Origin: Phenylobacterium parvum
Lineage (GTDB): Bacteria > Pseudomonadota > Alphaproteobacteria > Caulobacterales > Caulobacteraceae
Length of the DNA: 34,052 nucleotides
NCBI GenBank assembly: GCA_029977805.1
Contig: JAPOKE010000013.1
Location: 1-34,052 of the forward strand
Direction: 5' to 3'
In this document: piece after piece, positions 16,420 to 23,704 of the stretch
How the letters are laid out: every line of letters starts with the position of its first letter
How positions within the stretch are numbered: the stretch's first letter is position 1
Made by a program: the position numbers and the translations under genes
The notes under the pieces: generated by a model
What the model saw: only the letters and a program-made list of their open reading frames with translations
What the model was told of the DNA's origin: nothing
Database searches by the model: none

Positions 16420-17273
16420 GCCTCCTCGAGGGCTGCGGCGATCTCCAGGAGGCGGAGGGCCTGGTCCAGGTGCAGGCGCTCGACCATCCGGCCTTCCACC
16501 CGCAGGACCCCCTTGCCGCGATTTTCGGGCGAATCAAAGGCGGCGGCGACAACCCGCGCCCAGGCCACCTCCCCGGGTTCCGGCGAGAAGGCGGCGTTCG
16601 CCGCCGCGACCTGGTCGGGATGGATCAGGGTCTTGCCGTCAAAGCCGAACTCCACGCCCTGGAGGCACTGGCGCTCGAGGCCTGCGAGGTCGGCGATGTC
16701 GTTCCAGACCCCGTCCAGCACGACGAGGTCGTTCGCCCGGCCTGCGGCGACGGTCAGGGACAGGGCCGCCTGCAGCGGGCGACGGTCGGCGTCGACCCGG
16801 CAGCGCATCTCCTTGACGAGGTCGTTGGAGCCGACGACCAGGGCCGAGAGGGGCCCGCCCGCCGCCGCCAGCCGATCGAGGGCGAAGAGGGCGGCGCAGG
16901 TCTCCACCATGATCCAGAGGGCGACGCCTTCGGGCAGGCGGGCGGCGTAGGCGGCGACATCCTCCGGTGTCGAGACCTTGGGCGCCAGCACGGCGTCGGG
17001 AAGCACCGCGCCGGCCCTCACCGCCTCGAGGTCCGCCTCGCCCCAGGGCGTGTCGAGGCCATTCACGCGCACCACCAGCTCCCGCCGGCCAAAGCCGCCG
17101 CGGGCGGTCTCGGCCACGGCCAGGTCGCGGGCCGCCGGCTTGGCGTCCGGCGCGACCGAGTCCTCGAGGTCGAGGATCACCACGTCGCAGGCCAGGCCCC
17201 GGGCCTTCTCGATGGCGCGGGGATTTCCCGCGGGCATGTAGAGGGCGCTGCGGCGGGGACGGGCGGACGGCAT
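16416..17273 (-). CDS. CitE-like CoA ester lyase (HpcH/HpaI aldolase superfamily)
   Basis: The 285-residue protein matches CitE-like (beta-malyl/citramalyl-CoA lyase) enzymes, which cleave or hydrolyse acyl-CoA esters with Mg2+ on a TIM barrel. Marks are RSALYMPAGN, LDLEDSV with the metal-binding acid, RVNGLDTPW, APKVSTPEDV, MVETCAAL and GSNDL. The C-terminal part has GKTLIHPDQV, typical of the family. I chose ATG 17273 because CGGAG lies 7 nt before it; the track start at 17294 is a GTG without support. It lies close to two citrate-synthase-like genes, but citrate lyase partner subunits (CitD, CitF) are absent, so it is not a classic citrate lyase. Confidence 0.88.
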   Translation of the reverse strand: MPSARPRRSALYMPAGNPRAIEKARGLACDVVILDLEDSVAPDAKPAARDLAVAETARGGFGRRELVVRVNGLDTPWGEADLEAVRAGAVLPDAVLAPKVSTPEDVAAYAARLPEGVALWIMVETCAALFALDRLAAAGGPLSALVVGSNDLVKEMRCRVDADRRPLQAALSLTVAAGRANDLVVLDGVWNDIADLAGLERQCLQGVEFGFDGKTLIHPDQVAAANAAFSPEPGEVAWARVVAAAFDSPENRGKGVLRVEGRMVERLHLDQALRLLEIAAALEEA

Positions 17274-17325
17274 CGGGCATCTCCGGGGGGTCACGGCGGG
17301 GTCGCCGCAGGGGCCCGTCTTAGAC

Positions 17326-17331
17326 TATGCT
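17326..17331 (+). promoter_or_regulatory. -10 box placed for leaderless transcription of the DUF2237 gene
   Basis: TATGCT occupies positions -12 to -7 relative to the A of the ATG at 17338. There is no Shine-Dalgarno between them. This geometry is expected if the mRNA starts at the AUG itself. Confidence 0.45.
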
Positions 17332-17337
17332 CGCGGC

Positions 17338-17736
17338 ATGATCACCCGCTACGAACCCGACGCCCGAAACGTGCTGGGCGGCCGCCTGGAGCCCTGCGGC
17401 CTTGACCCGGTGACCGGCTTCTACCGGAACGGATGCTGCGAGACCGGCGCCGAGGATGTGGGCCTGCACACGGTCTGCGCCGTCATGACCGCCGAATTCC
17501 TGGCCTTCTCCCGGTCGGTCGGCAACGACCTGTCCACGCCGGTTCCGGCCTACCGCTTCGCCGGCCTCCGGCCCGGCGACCGGTGGTGCCTGTGCGCGCC
17601 CCGCTGGCGCGAGGCCCTGGACGCCGGCGCCGCGCCTCCGGTGGTGCTCGAGGCGACCCACGAGGAAACCCTGGCGGTGGTCGACCTCGAGACGCTGAAG
17701 GCCTACGCCTCGGGGTCGGGCGGCGGACCGGTATAG
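17338..17736 (+). CDS. DUF2237 family protein
   Basis: The 132-residue protein is a typical DUF2237 member: NVLGG.LEPCG.DP.TGFYR.GCC, then HTVCAVMT.EFL.FS...GNDLSTP and GDRWCLCA.RW. The conserved cysteines (C20, C33, C34, C46 and the CLC pair near 83-85) suggest a metal or redox role, but no activity is established. It has no signal peptide. No Shine-Dalgarno precedes the ATG; a well-placed -10 box suggests a leaderless transcript. Its last 34 nt overlap the end of the convergent citrate-synthase-like gene. Confidence 0.9.
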   Translation: MITRYEPDARNVLGGRLEPCGLDPVTGFYRNGCCETGAEDVGLHTVCAVMTAEFLAFSRSVGNDLSTPVPAYRFAGLRPGDRWCLCAPRWREALDAGAAPPVVLEATHEETLAVVDLETLKAYASGSGGGPV

Positions 17737-18794
17737 CGCGCCCGCGGCCGGATCAGGCCGCCGTCCTGTCCCTGCTCGAGGGCGTGGGCCAGCCAGCCGG
17801 CGCAGCGGGCGGCGGCAAACAGCGAGAGTGCGGCGCCTTCCGGCGCGCCCAGGTGGTCGCAGAGGGCCACGAGGGCGAAGTCGACATTCGGGGCGAGGCC
17901 GGTGGTCGCCCGGACCTGGTCGGCCAGTCGGACGAGGTCCCCGGCCGGGGCGAAACGCTCCAGGAGGGCCGGGGCCCGCGGGTCGCCATCCGGATAGAGC
18001 GGATGCCCGAATCCCGGGATCCCGCGATCCTCCGCCACCCGGTCGGCGACCGCCGCCTCCACCCCGCGGGCCCGGGCCTCGTCCCGTAACCTAACGAGGG
18101 CGGCGGGCGCGCCGCCGTGCCGGGGACCGGACAGGGCCGCGAGGCCGGCGAGGGCGCAGGCCGCCAGCGAGGCGCCCGTGGACGCCGCGACCCGGGCGGC
18201 GAAGGCCGACGGGTTCAGTTCATGGTCGGCCAGCAGGACGAGGGCGCGGCGGATGAGGTCGGCGCCGGGACCGCCGGGCCCCAGCCGCCAGGCCTTGGCC
18301 AGGCGAAGGTGGATGGAACCGGAGTCGGTCTCCGCCGCCAGGGCGTCGGCGAAGATGTCGAGCAGGAGGGCGGCCTCGGCCGAGCGGACCAGGGCGGGCT
18401 GGCCAAGGGCCGGCGGCGCCTCCGCGGCCCGGGCGGCGAGGGCGAGGAAGGCCCTCGACAGGGGCGGTCCGGCGGCGGGCGGATCCGGACGGTCGGAACG
18501 CTTCAGGGTCACCCCGTCCCCGCCGCGCAGCAGGCGGGCGACGGATTCCAGGGTCTCGGTCTCCGCCAGCAGGAGGGCGTCGCGCCCCCGGTACCAGGGA
18601 CGGCCGTGGCGGACGGTTGAGATGGCCGAGGACAGCACCGGCTCCCCCCAGGTCATGGCTCCGGCGGCGACTTCCGAGCGCCGGCGGCTCTGGCCGCGTC
18701 GCGCCGCAAGGGCCGCGACATCCTCGGCGCGGTAGAGGCTCCGGCGGGAATCCACCGGGTCGGGTCGCGCCGCGCAGCAGGCCGCGGCTGACAT
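17703..18794 (-). CDS. Citrate synthase-like protein (body; N-terminal HTH split off by frameshift)
   Basis: The open frame encodes a citrate synthase fold with DHELNPSAFAARV, PRHGGAP (catalytic His), GFGHPLYPDGDPRA (second His), NVDFA (catalytic Asp) and RPRARYTG near the C-terminus. The Arg that normally follows the second His (GHRVY) is Pro here. The N-terminal helix-turn-helix of this subfamily is present upstream, but in another frame. Removing one base in the GCGCGGCGCG run (18766-18775) joins the two as ...SRGLLRARPDPVDSRRSLYRAEDV. The ATG at 18794 lies inside the HTH and has no ribosome binding site, so it is a doubtful start. The gene is either a recent pseudogene, a programmed or sequencing frameshift, or expressed without its HTH. 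It is divergent from a second citrate synthase gene. Confidence 0.8.
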   Translation of the reverse strand: MSAAACCAARPDPVDSRRSLYRAEDVAALAARRGQSRRRSEVAAGAMTWGEPVLSSAISTVRHGRPWYRGRDALLLAETETLESVARLLRGGDGVTLKRSDRPDPPAAGPPLSRAFLALAARAAEAPPALGQPALVRSAEAALLLDIFADALAAETDSGSIHLRLAKAWRLGPGGPGADLIRRALVLLADHELNPSAFAARVAASTGASLAACALAGLAALSGPRHGGAPAALVRLRDEARARGVEAAVADRVAEDRGIPGFGHPLYPDGDPRAPALLERFAPAGDLVRLADQVRATTGLAPNVDFALVALCDHLGAPEGAALSLFAAARCAGWLAHALEQGQDGGLIRPRARYTGPPPDPEA

Positions 18795-18864
18795 AGGCGT
18801 AGAGGGTCTGGGGCTTGAGCCCGAGCCGGTCCAGCACGTCGGTCGCCGCCAGCCATTCCGACAT
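18766..18864 (-). pseudogene. N-terminal helix-turn-helix of the citrate synthase-like gene, out of frame
   Basis: From ATG 18864 the frame reads MSEWLAATDVLDRLGLKPQT and continues LYAYVSRGLL. This is a MerR/excisionase-type helix-turn-helix like those fused to some citrate-synthase-family proteins. After about 33 codons the homology passes to the neighbouring frame at a GCGCGGCGCG run, and the original frame continues as a meaningless Pro/Arg-rich shadow. The HTH probably bound the AT-rich region immediately upstream; that is inference. Confidence 0.65.
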
Positions 18865-18882
18865 TCCGGGCCTCCCTGGGGA

Positions 18883-18914
18883 ATTTGTATTGATTAGATT
18901 GATCAAGATTGACC
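18883..18914. promoter_or_regulatory. AT-rich operator/promoter-like region between divergent citrate synthase genes
   Basis: In a GC-rich setting this stretch is markedly AT-rich and contains ATTGAT, ATTGAT and ATTGAC spaced 9-10 nt apart, with the palindrome TTGATCAA in the middle. Repeats at about one helical turn are what a DNA-binding protein would use. On the minus strand TTGACG and TAATCA, 18 bp apart, could serve as a promoter for the HTH gene. The natural candidate regulator is that gene's own helix-turn-helix. Confidence 0.45.
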
Positions 18915-18976
18915 CGTCAAGACACGGGGCGCTTCCTCCCGCCAGACCTGGACAACGCCGCAATGAGGAGGGCGTC

Positions 18977-20047
18977 ATGGAAGCCGGACTGGAATCGGTC
19001 ATCGCCGCGGAGACTGTGCTCTCGGATGTGGACGGCGAGGCGGGACGCCTCGTCCTGCGGGGCGCGACCCTCGAGGACCTTGCGGGCGTCGCAGACTTCG
19101 AATCGGTCTGCACCCGCCTCTGGGCGGGCCTCGTCCCGGACCTGCCCGTCGACCTGCGGGCCGCCCTCGGCGACGCCAGGGTGCGGGTCTGGGAGGAGGT
19201 CTCGCGCCTGGACGCGGGGCTCCTCGACCTGCCGCCCGTCGAGGGCCTGAGGGCCCTCATGGCCCGCCTGCCGGATGGCGAGGACGCCGACGCCGCCCTC
19301 AGGATCACGGCGGCCCCGGCGGTCTTCACGGGCGCCCTGCTCCGGCGGCGGGCGGGAAGGCCGGCCCTGGCCCCGGATCCCTCGGCGGGACACGCCGCGG
19401 ACCTCCTGCGGATGATCTCGGGCGAGGCGCCGTCCGCGGGACAGGCGGCGGCCCTCGACGCCTACCTGGTGACGGTCATCGACCACGGGCTGAACGCCTC
19501 CACCTTCGCCGCGCGGGTGACCGCCTCGACGCGGGCGGGGCTGGTCTCCGCCGCCCTCGCCGGACTCAGCGCCCTGAAGGGTCCCCTGCACGGCGGGGCG
19601 CCCGGGCCGGTGATCGACATGCTCGACTCCATCGGGACCCCGGCCAACGCCCGGACCTGGCTCGAGGCCGCCCTCGACCGGGGCGACCGCCTGATGGGCT
19701 TCGGGCACAGGGTCTATCGTGTCCGGGACCCGCGCGCAGACGCCCTCAAGGCCGCCATCCGGCGCCTGGGAGCGGACGAGGGCCGGCTCGCCCTCGGCGA
19801 GGCCGTGGAGGCGGCGGCGCTCGGGGTCCTGCGGTCCCGCAAGCCCGACCGGCCCCTCGACACCAATGTCGAGTTCTACACGGCCCTCCTGCTCGAGGCC
19901 CTGGGGATCCCTCCCGAGGCCTTCACATGCATCTTCGCGGCCGGGCGGGTCGCCGGGTGGACCGCCCATGCCCGGGAGCAGATCGCCACGGGCCGGCTCA
20001 TCCGCCCTCAGTCGGTCTATGTGGGCCCGGTTCCCATGGCCGCCTGA
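18977..20047 (+). CDS. Citrate synthase / 2-methylcitrate synthase family protein
   Basis: This 356-residue protein of the citrate synthase superfamily condenses acetyl-CoA or propionyl-CoA with oxaloacetate if active. Visible motifs are DHGLNASTFAARV, GPLHGGAPG (catalytic His), GFGHRVYRVRDPRA (second His and the binding Arg), NVEFYTALLLEALG, and RPQSVYVGP near the end. The usual catalytic Asp of NVDFY is Glu here, a change I also associate with actinobacterial-type CitA relatives. ATG 18977 is chosen for the GAGGAG 6 nt upstream; the track start at 18815 runs through the intergenic region. It is shorter than the main TCA enzyme GltA (about 430 residues) and is probably a paralogue. Confidence 0.88.
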   Translation: MEAGLESVIAAETVLSDVDGEAGRLVLRGATLEDLAGVADFESVCTRLWAGLVPDLPVDLRAALGDARVRVWEEVSRLDAGLLDLPPVEGLRALMARLPDGEDADAALRITAAPAVFTGALLRRRAGRPALAPDPSAGHAADLLRMISGEAPSAGQAAALDAYLVTVIDHGLNASTFAARVTASTRAGLVSAALAGLSALKGPLHGGAPGPVIDMLDSIGTPANARTWLEAALDRGDRLMGFGHRVYRVRDPRADALKAAIRRLGADEGRLALGEAVEAAALGVLRSRKPDRPLDTNVEFYTALLLEALGIPPEAFTCIFAAGRVAGWTAHAREQIATGRLIRPQSVYVGPVPMAA

Positions 20048-20106
20048 GGCCGGCCGGGATGCGGCGATGGATTGGCCAGCGGGGGGCGGAGGCGTAGAAG
20101 GGGGCC

Positions 20107-21045
20107 ATGTCGCCTGATCCCCGGTCCGCCGCCGCCTCGTCCGCCGCCCTCACCCGGGGGATCACCCTGGCGTCGGTGGGCGTCGCGTCCCTGCTGGTCA
20201 CGGCGAAGGCGGTCGCCTGGATGGCGTCGGGGTCTGTCGCCCTGCTCGCCTCCCTGGCGGATTCGGCCCTCGATCTCCTGGCCTCGACCATCACCTTCTT
20301 CGCCGTCCGCTACGCCGCCGCGCCGCCCGACGACGAGCACAGGTTCGGACACGGCAAGGCCGAGGCCTTCGCCAGCCTGATGCAGGCCGGCCTGGTCTTC
20401 GCCTCGGCGGCCCTGGTCGGCCAGGAGGCCATCCGCAGCCTCCTGGATCCCCAGCCCCTGGAGGCCGGCGGCTGGGCCATTGCGGTGATGGTGCTCTCAA
20501 CGGTCCTGACCTTCGGCCTGATCTCCGCCCAGACCTGGGTCCTGCGTCGCACCGCCTCTGTGGCGGTGAGCGGCGACCGCGCCCACTACGCCTCGGACCT
20601 CGCTTCCAACCTCGCCGCCCTGGCCGGCATCGGCGCCGCGGCCTGGCTGGGCGTCGCCGGCCTGGACGGCGCCGCGGCCCTGCTGATCGCCGCCCTCCTC
20701 CTCTGGGGCGCCATCGGCGTCTTCCGCGAGGCGGCGGTCCAGCTGATGGACCAGGAGCTGCCTTCCGAGGATCGCGCCCGGATCGTCGCCCTGGTCACCC
20801 AGGACCCGCGCCTGACCGACGTGCACCAGCTGCGGACCCGGGCCTCCGGGCCCTATGTCCACATGCAGATGCACGTGGACCTCGACCCGCACCTCACCCT
20901 CGAGGACGCCCACCGGGTCATCGTCGAGGCCGAGCGCCGGCTCCTGGCGGCCTTTCCCATGGCGGACATCCTGATCCATCCGGACCCGCGGGGCCTGGCG
21001 GAACCGCACGGCGGGGCCTTCGCGGAGGCTTCGGCCGCAGAGTAA
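20107..21045 (+). CDS. Cation diffusion facilitator (FieF/YiiP-like)
   Basis: This inner-membrane antiporter exports divalent metals (Zn2+, Fe2+ or similar) in exchange for protons. The 312-residue protein has six predicted membrane helices in the first 210 residues and a cytoplasmic C-terminal domain. The transport site residues match FieF in order and spacing: D52 and D56 in LADSALDLL, H160 and D164 in HYASDLASN. HRFGHGKAEA after helix 2 is also a family mark. The C-terminal domain contains VHQLRTRASGPYVHMQMHVD. Metal specificity cannot be read safely. A purine-rich AGAAGGGGG precedes the ATG. Confidence 0.92.
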   Translation: MSPDPRSAAASSAALTRGITLASVGVASLLVTAKAVAWMASGSVALLASLADSALDLLASTITFFAVRYAAAPPDDEHRFGHGKAEAFASLMQAGLVFASAALVGQEAIRSLLDPQPLEAGGWAIAVMVLSTVLTFGLISAQTWVLRRTASVAVSGDRAHYASDLASNLAALAGIGAAAWLGVAGLDGAAALLIAALLLWGAIGVFREAAVQLMDQELPSEDRARIVALVTQDPRLTDVHQLRTRASGPYVHMQMHVDLDPHLTLEDAHRVIVEAERRLLAAFPMADILIHPDPRGLAEPHGGAFAEASAAE

Positions 21046-21104
21046 ACCGCCCCTTAAGGTCTGGCGCCGCTTATGGGGCCAACTGATCGTCTCGCCGGCC
21101 GGGC

Positions 21105-21776
21105 ATGACCGAACGCATTCTCCATCACTTCCCGCTGGACCCCGCCTCACGCCAGGTCCGCCTCGCCCTGGGCGAGAAGCGCCTGCCCTTCACCGAGCAG
21201 ACCGTCCGCTACTGGGAACAGCCTGACGCCTTCCTCGACCTCAACCCCTCGGGGGTCACCCCGGTCATGGTCGAGGGAGACCTGGTCCTCTGCGAATCCC
21301 GCACCATCCTGGACCACCTCGAGGAAACCGTCCCGGAGCCGCCGCTGCTCGGCCGGGCGCCGGAGGAACGCGCCGAGGCCCGCCGCCTGGTGCTCTGGTT
21401 TGACCGGAAGTTCGACCTCGAGGTCGCCGGCTTCCTGCTGCACGAGAAGATGGAGAAGCGGCTCCTGGGCCTGGGCGCCCCGGACCTCGCCGCCCTGCGC
21501 CAGGGCCGGGAGTCCCTCCGGCACCACCTGGCCTACCTGGAGGCCCTGCTGTCGGCCCGCGACTGGCTGGCCGGCCGCCGGCTGTCCATGGCCGACTTCG
21601 CCGCCGCCGCCTACCTGTCGGTCATCGACTACCTCGGCGACGTGCCCTGGGACGGCTTTCCCACGGTCAAGACCTGGTACATGAAGCTCAAGTCCCGGCC
21701 CGCCTTCCGACCCCTCCTGGCCGACCGCTGGCCCGGACTGGTCCCGGCGGCCCACTATGACGACCTCGATTTCTGA
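21105..21776 (+). CDS. Glutathione S-transferase family protein
   Basis: The 223-residue protein has an N-terminal thioredoxin-like GST domain (1-80, with SGVTPVMVEGD and the ESRTILDHLEE glutathione-binding segment) and an all-helical C-terminal domain (about 88-205) carrying LAGRRLSMADFAAAAYLS, the N-capping box of GSTs. The end PTVKTWYMKLKSRPAFRPLL is typical of a proteobacterial subgroup. The substrate is unknown. The last 20 nt overlap the start of queG, so both are probably one transcript; GST-queG pairing is seen in related bacteria. Confidence 0.92.
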   Translation: MTERILHHFPLDPASRQVRLALGEKRLPFTEQTVRYWEQPDAFLDLNPSGVTPVMVEGDLVLCESRTILDHLEETVPEPPLLGRAPEERAEARRLVLWFDRKFDLEVAGFLLHEKMEKRLLGLGAPDLAALRQGRESLRHHLAYLEALLSARDWLAGRRLSMADFAAAAYLSVIDYLGDVPWDGFPTVKTWYMKLKSRPAFRPLLADRWPGLVPAAHYDDLDF

Positions 21777-22902
21777 AACCGGCCCAGACCTCCGGGACGC
21801 GATCCGCCGCCGGGCCGCCGAACTGGGCTTCGACGCCTGCCGCTTCACCGGAGTCACGGCGCCCTGGCCCGCCGCCGCGCGGCTGGAGGAATTCCTCGGG
21901 GCGGGCCGGCAGGGCGACATGGACTGGATGGCCTCGACCGCGGGGCGGCGGAGCCACCCCCGGGCCCTCTGGGCGGAGGCCCGGAGCGCCGTCGTCCTGG
22001 GGTTCAACTATGGCCCCGACTCCGACCCCCTGGCCGGCCTTTCCCGGCGCGACCGGGGCCTGGTCTCGGTCTATGCCCGGGGGGACGACTACCATGAGGT
22101 CATCAAGGGGCGGCTGAAGCAGCTGGGAGGGTTCATGGCCTCCCGCCTGGGGGCCGAGCTCAAGGTCTTCGTCGACACCGCGCCCGTGATGGAAAAGCCG
22201 CTGGGACAGGCGGCTGGTCTGGGCTGGCAGGGCAAGCACACCAACCTGGTCAGCCGGGACTTTGGCTCCTGGCTCTTCCTGGGGGTGATCCTGACCACGG
22301 CGGACCTGCCGGCGGACCCTGCGGGCGAGGACCACTGCGGACATTGCAGGGCCTGCCTGGACGCCTGCCCGACCGGCGCCTTCCCCGCCCCCTACCAGCT
22401 CGACGCCCGCCGCTGCGTCTCCTACCTGACCATCGAGCACCGGGGGCCGGTGGATCCCGCCCTGCGCCCCGGACTCGGCAACCGGATCTACGGCTGCGAC
22501 GACTGCCTGGCGGTCTGCCCCTGGAACAAGTTCGCCCAGGCCGGGCGGGAGCAGAGACTGGCCGCCCGGGCCGACCGGGTCGAGCCGCCCCTGGCCGAGC
22601 TGGCGGCCCTGGACGAGGCGGCCTTCCGGGCGCGCTTCTCACGCTCGCCGGTCAAGAGGACGGGCCGGGACCGGTTCCTGCGGAACGTCCTGTACGCCAT
22701 CGGCAATTCCGGCGACCCGGGCCTGGTCCCGTCGGCGGAGGCGCGCCTGGAGGACGCCTCGCCCCTGGTCCGGGGGGCGGCGGTCTGGGCGCTCTCGCGC
22801 CTCATGGACCCGGCCCGGTTCGAAGCCCTGGCCCGCACGCGCGCCGGGGCCGAGACCGACGCCGGCGTGCGCGCGGAATGGTCGGCGGCTCAGTCGGCGT
22901 AG
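21757..22902 (+). CDS. queG: Epoxyqueuosine reductase
   Basis: QueG catalyses the last step of queuosine formation in tRNA, reducing epoxyqueuosine with cobalamin and two 4Fe-4S clusters. The 381-residue protein has the proposed catalytic Asp D140 (VFVDTAPVMEKP), the first cluster ligands C194, C197, C200 and C204 (CGHCRACLDACP), and the second set C220, C247, C250 and C254 (CDDCLAVCPWN). A C-terminal HEAT-like region for tRNA binding (about 290-375, VRGAAVWALSRL) follows. All key residues are present and the length is normal. Its ATG overlaps the GST stop; its 3' end overlaps the convergent crotonase gene by 13 nt. Confidence 0.96.
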   Translation: MTTSISETGPDLRDAIRRRAAELGFDACRFTGVTAPWPAAARLEEFLGAGRQGDMDWMASTAGRRSHPRALWAEARSAVVLGFNYGPDSDPLAGLSRRDRGLVSVYARGDDYHEVIKGRLKQLGGFMASRLGAELKVFVDTAPVMEKPLGQAAGLGWQGKHTNLVSRDFGSWLFLGVILTTADLPADPAGEDHCGHCRACLDACPTGAFPAPYQLDARRCVSYLTIEHRGPVDPALRPGLGNRIYGCDDCLAVCPWNKFAQAGREQRLAARADRVEPPLAELAALDEAAFRARFSRSPVKRTGRDRFLRNVLYAIGNSGDPGLVPSAEARLEDASPLVRGAAVWALSRLMDPARFEALARTRAGAETDAGVRAEWSAAQSA

Positions 22903-23693
22903 ACGCCCGGGCGGTTCTCCATCGCCGCCTTCACCGCCTCGACCTGGTTGGGCGAACCGATCAGGGCGCCCTGCTCGCGGCTCTCGGCCAGGAGGATGGC
23001 GTGCTGGTCGGCGTCCGGGGCCATGTCCAGGAGGCGCTTGCCGGCGCGGATGGCCTCGGGGTTCTTCGAGGCGATGTCCGCCGCGAGGGCCAGAGCCTCG
23101 GCCCGGGGATCAGCGCAGACGCGGGTGGCGAAGCCCAGGCGATGGGCCTCCTCGCCGTTGAAGATCCGGCCGGTGAAGGTCAGCTCGCGGGCCACGTCGT
23201 CGCGCACCAGGCGCTTCATGAGGACCAGGCCCGCCATGTCGGGCACCAGGCCCCACTTGATCTCCAGCACGGCCATGCGGACGTCCGGCGTGACGAAGCG
23301 GATGTCGGCGCCCAGGGCCAGCTGGAAGCCGCCCCCGAAGGCCACGCCATGGATGGCGGCGATGACCGGCACGGTCTGCTCGCGCCAGACCATGACCGCA
23401 TGCTGGGCGTGGTTCGAGCCGCCCTCGGTGCGCTTCGGCGTGACCAGGCCCGCCCCGCCGCGGCGCTCGCCCGAGGCCATCTTGGCGAAGTTGCCCATGT
23501 CGAGGCCGGCGCAGAAGGCGCGACCGTCACCGGACAGGACGATGGCCCGCACGCCCTTCTCGGTCTTCAGGCGCTCGCCGGTGTCCACCAGGGCCTGGAA
23601 CATGCGGTCGTCGAGGGCGTTCATCTTGTCGGTGCGGACGAGGCGGACGTCGGCGACGCCGTTCTCGATCGTGACCTGGATGCGGTCTTCCAT
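22890..23693 (-). CDS. Crotonase (enoyl-CoA hydratase/isomerase) family protein
   Basis: The 267-residue protein has the crotonase fold: GRAFCAGLDM for the CoA-binding oxyanion region, HGVAFGGGFQLALGADIRF for the second oxyanion loop, then LEIKWGLVPDMAG. Of the two glutamates used by classical enoyl-CoA hydratase, the first (E in GGGxEL) is Q124 here; the second is kept as E144, and D152 is added. This argues against a standard beta-oxidation hydratase and for an isomerase, hydrolase or other crotonase activity. AAGGAGACACCC precedes the ATG at good spacing. It follows the GST gene by 11 nt and so belongs to the tesB-GST-crotonase run. Confidence 0.9.
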   Translation of the reverse strand: MEDRIQVTIENGVADVRLVRTDKMNALDDRMFQALVDTGERLKTEKGVRAIVLSGDGRAFCAGLDMGNFAKMASGERRGGAGLVTPKRTEGGSNHAQHAVMVWREQTVPVIAAIHGVAFGGGFQLALGADIRFVTPDVRMAVLEIKWGLVPDMAGLVLMKRLVRDDVARELTFTGRIFNGEEAHRLGFATRVCADPRAEALALAADIASKNPEAIRAGKRLLDMAPDADQHAILLAESREQGALIGSPNQVEAVKAAMENRPGVYAD

Positions 23694-23704
23694 GGGTGTC
23701 TCCT

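Noticed and set aside
16416-17273. Citrate lyase operon
   Set aside because: Only a CitE-like protein is present; CitD, CitF and accessory genes are absent, so a CoA-ester lyase of another pathway is more likely.
18220-19329. 369-codon minus-strand ORF running through both citrate synthase genes
   Set aside because: Only its short segment from ATG 18864 (the HTH) is real; before and after, it is out of frame with the conserved coding.
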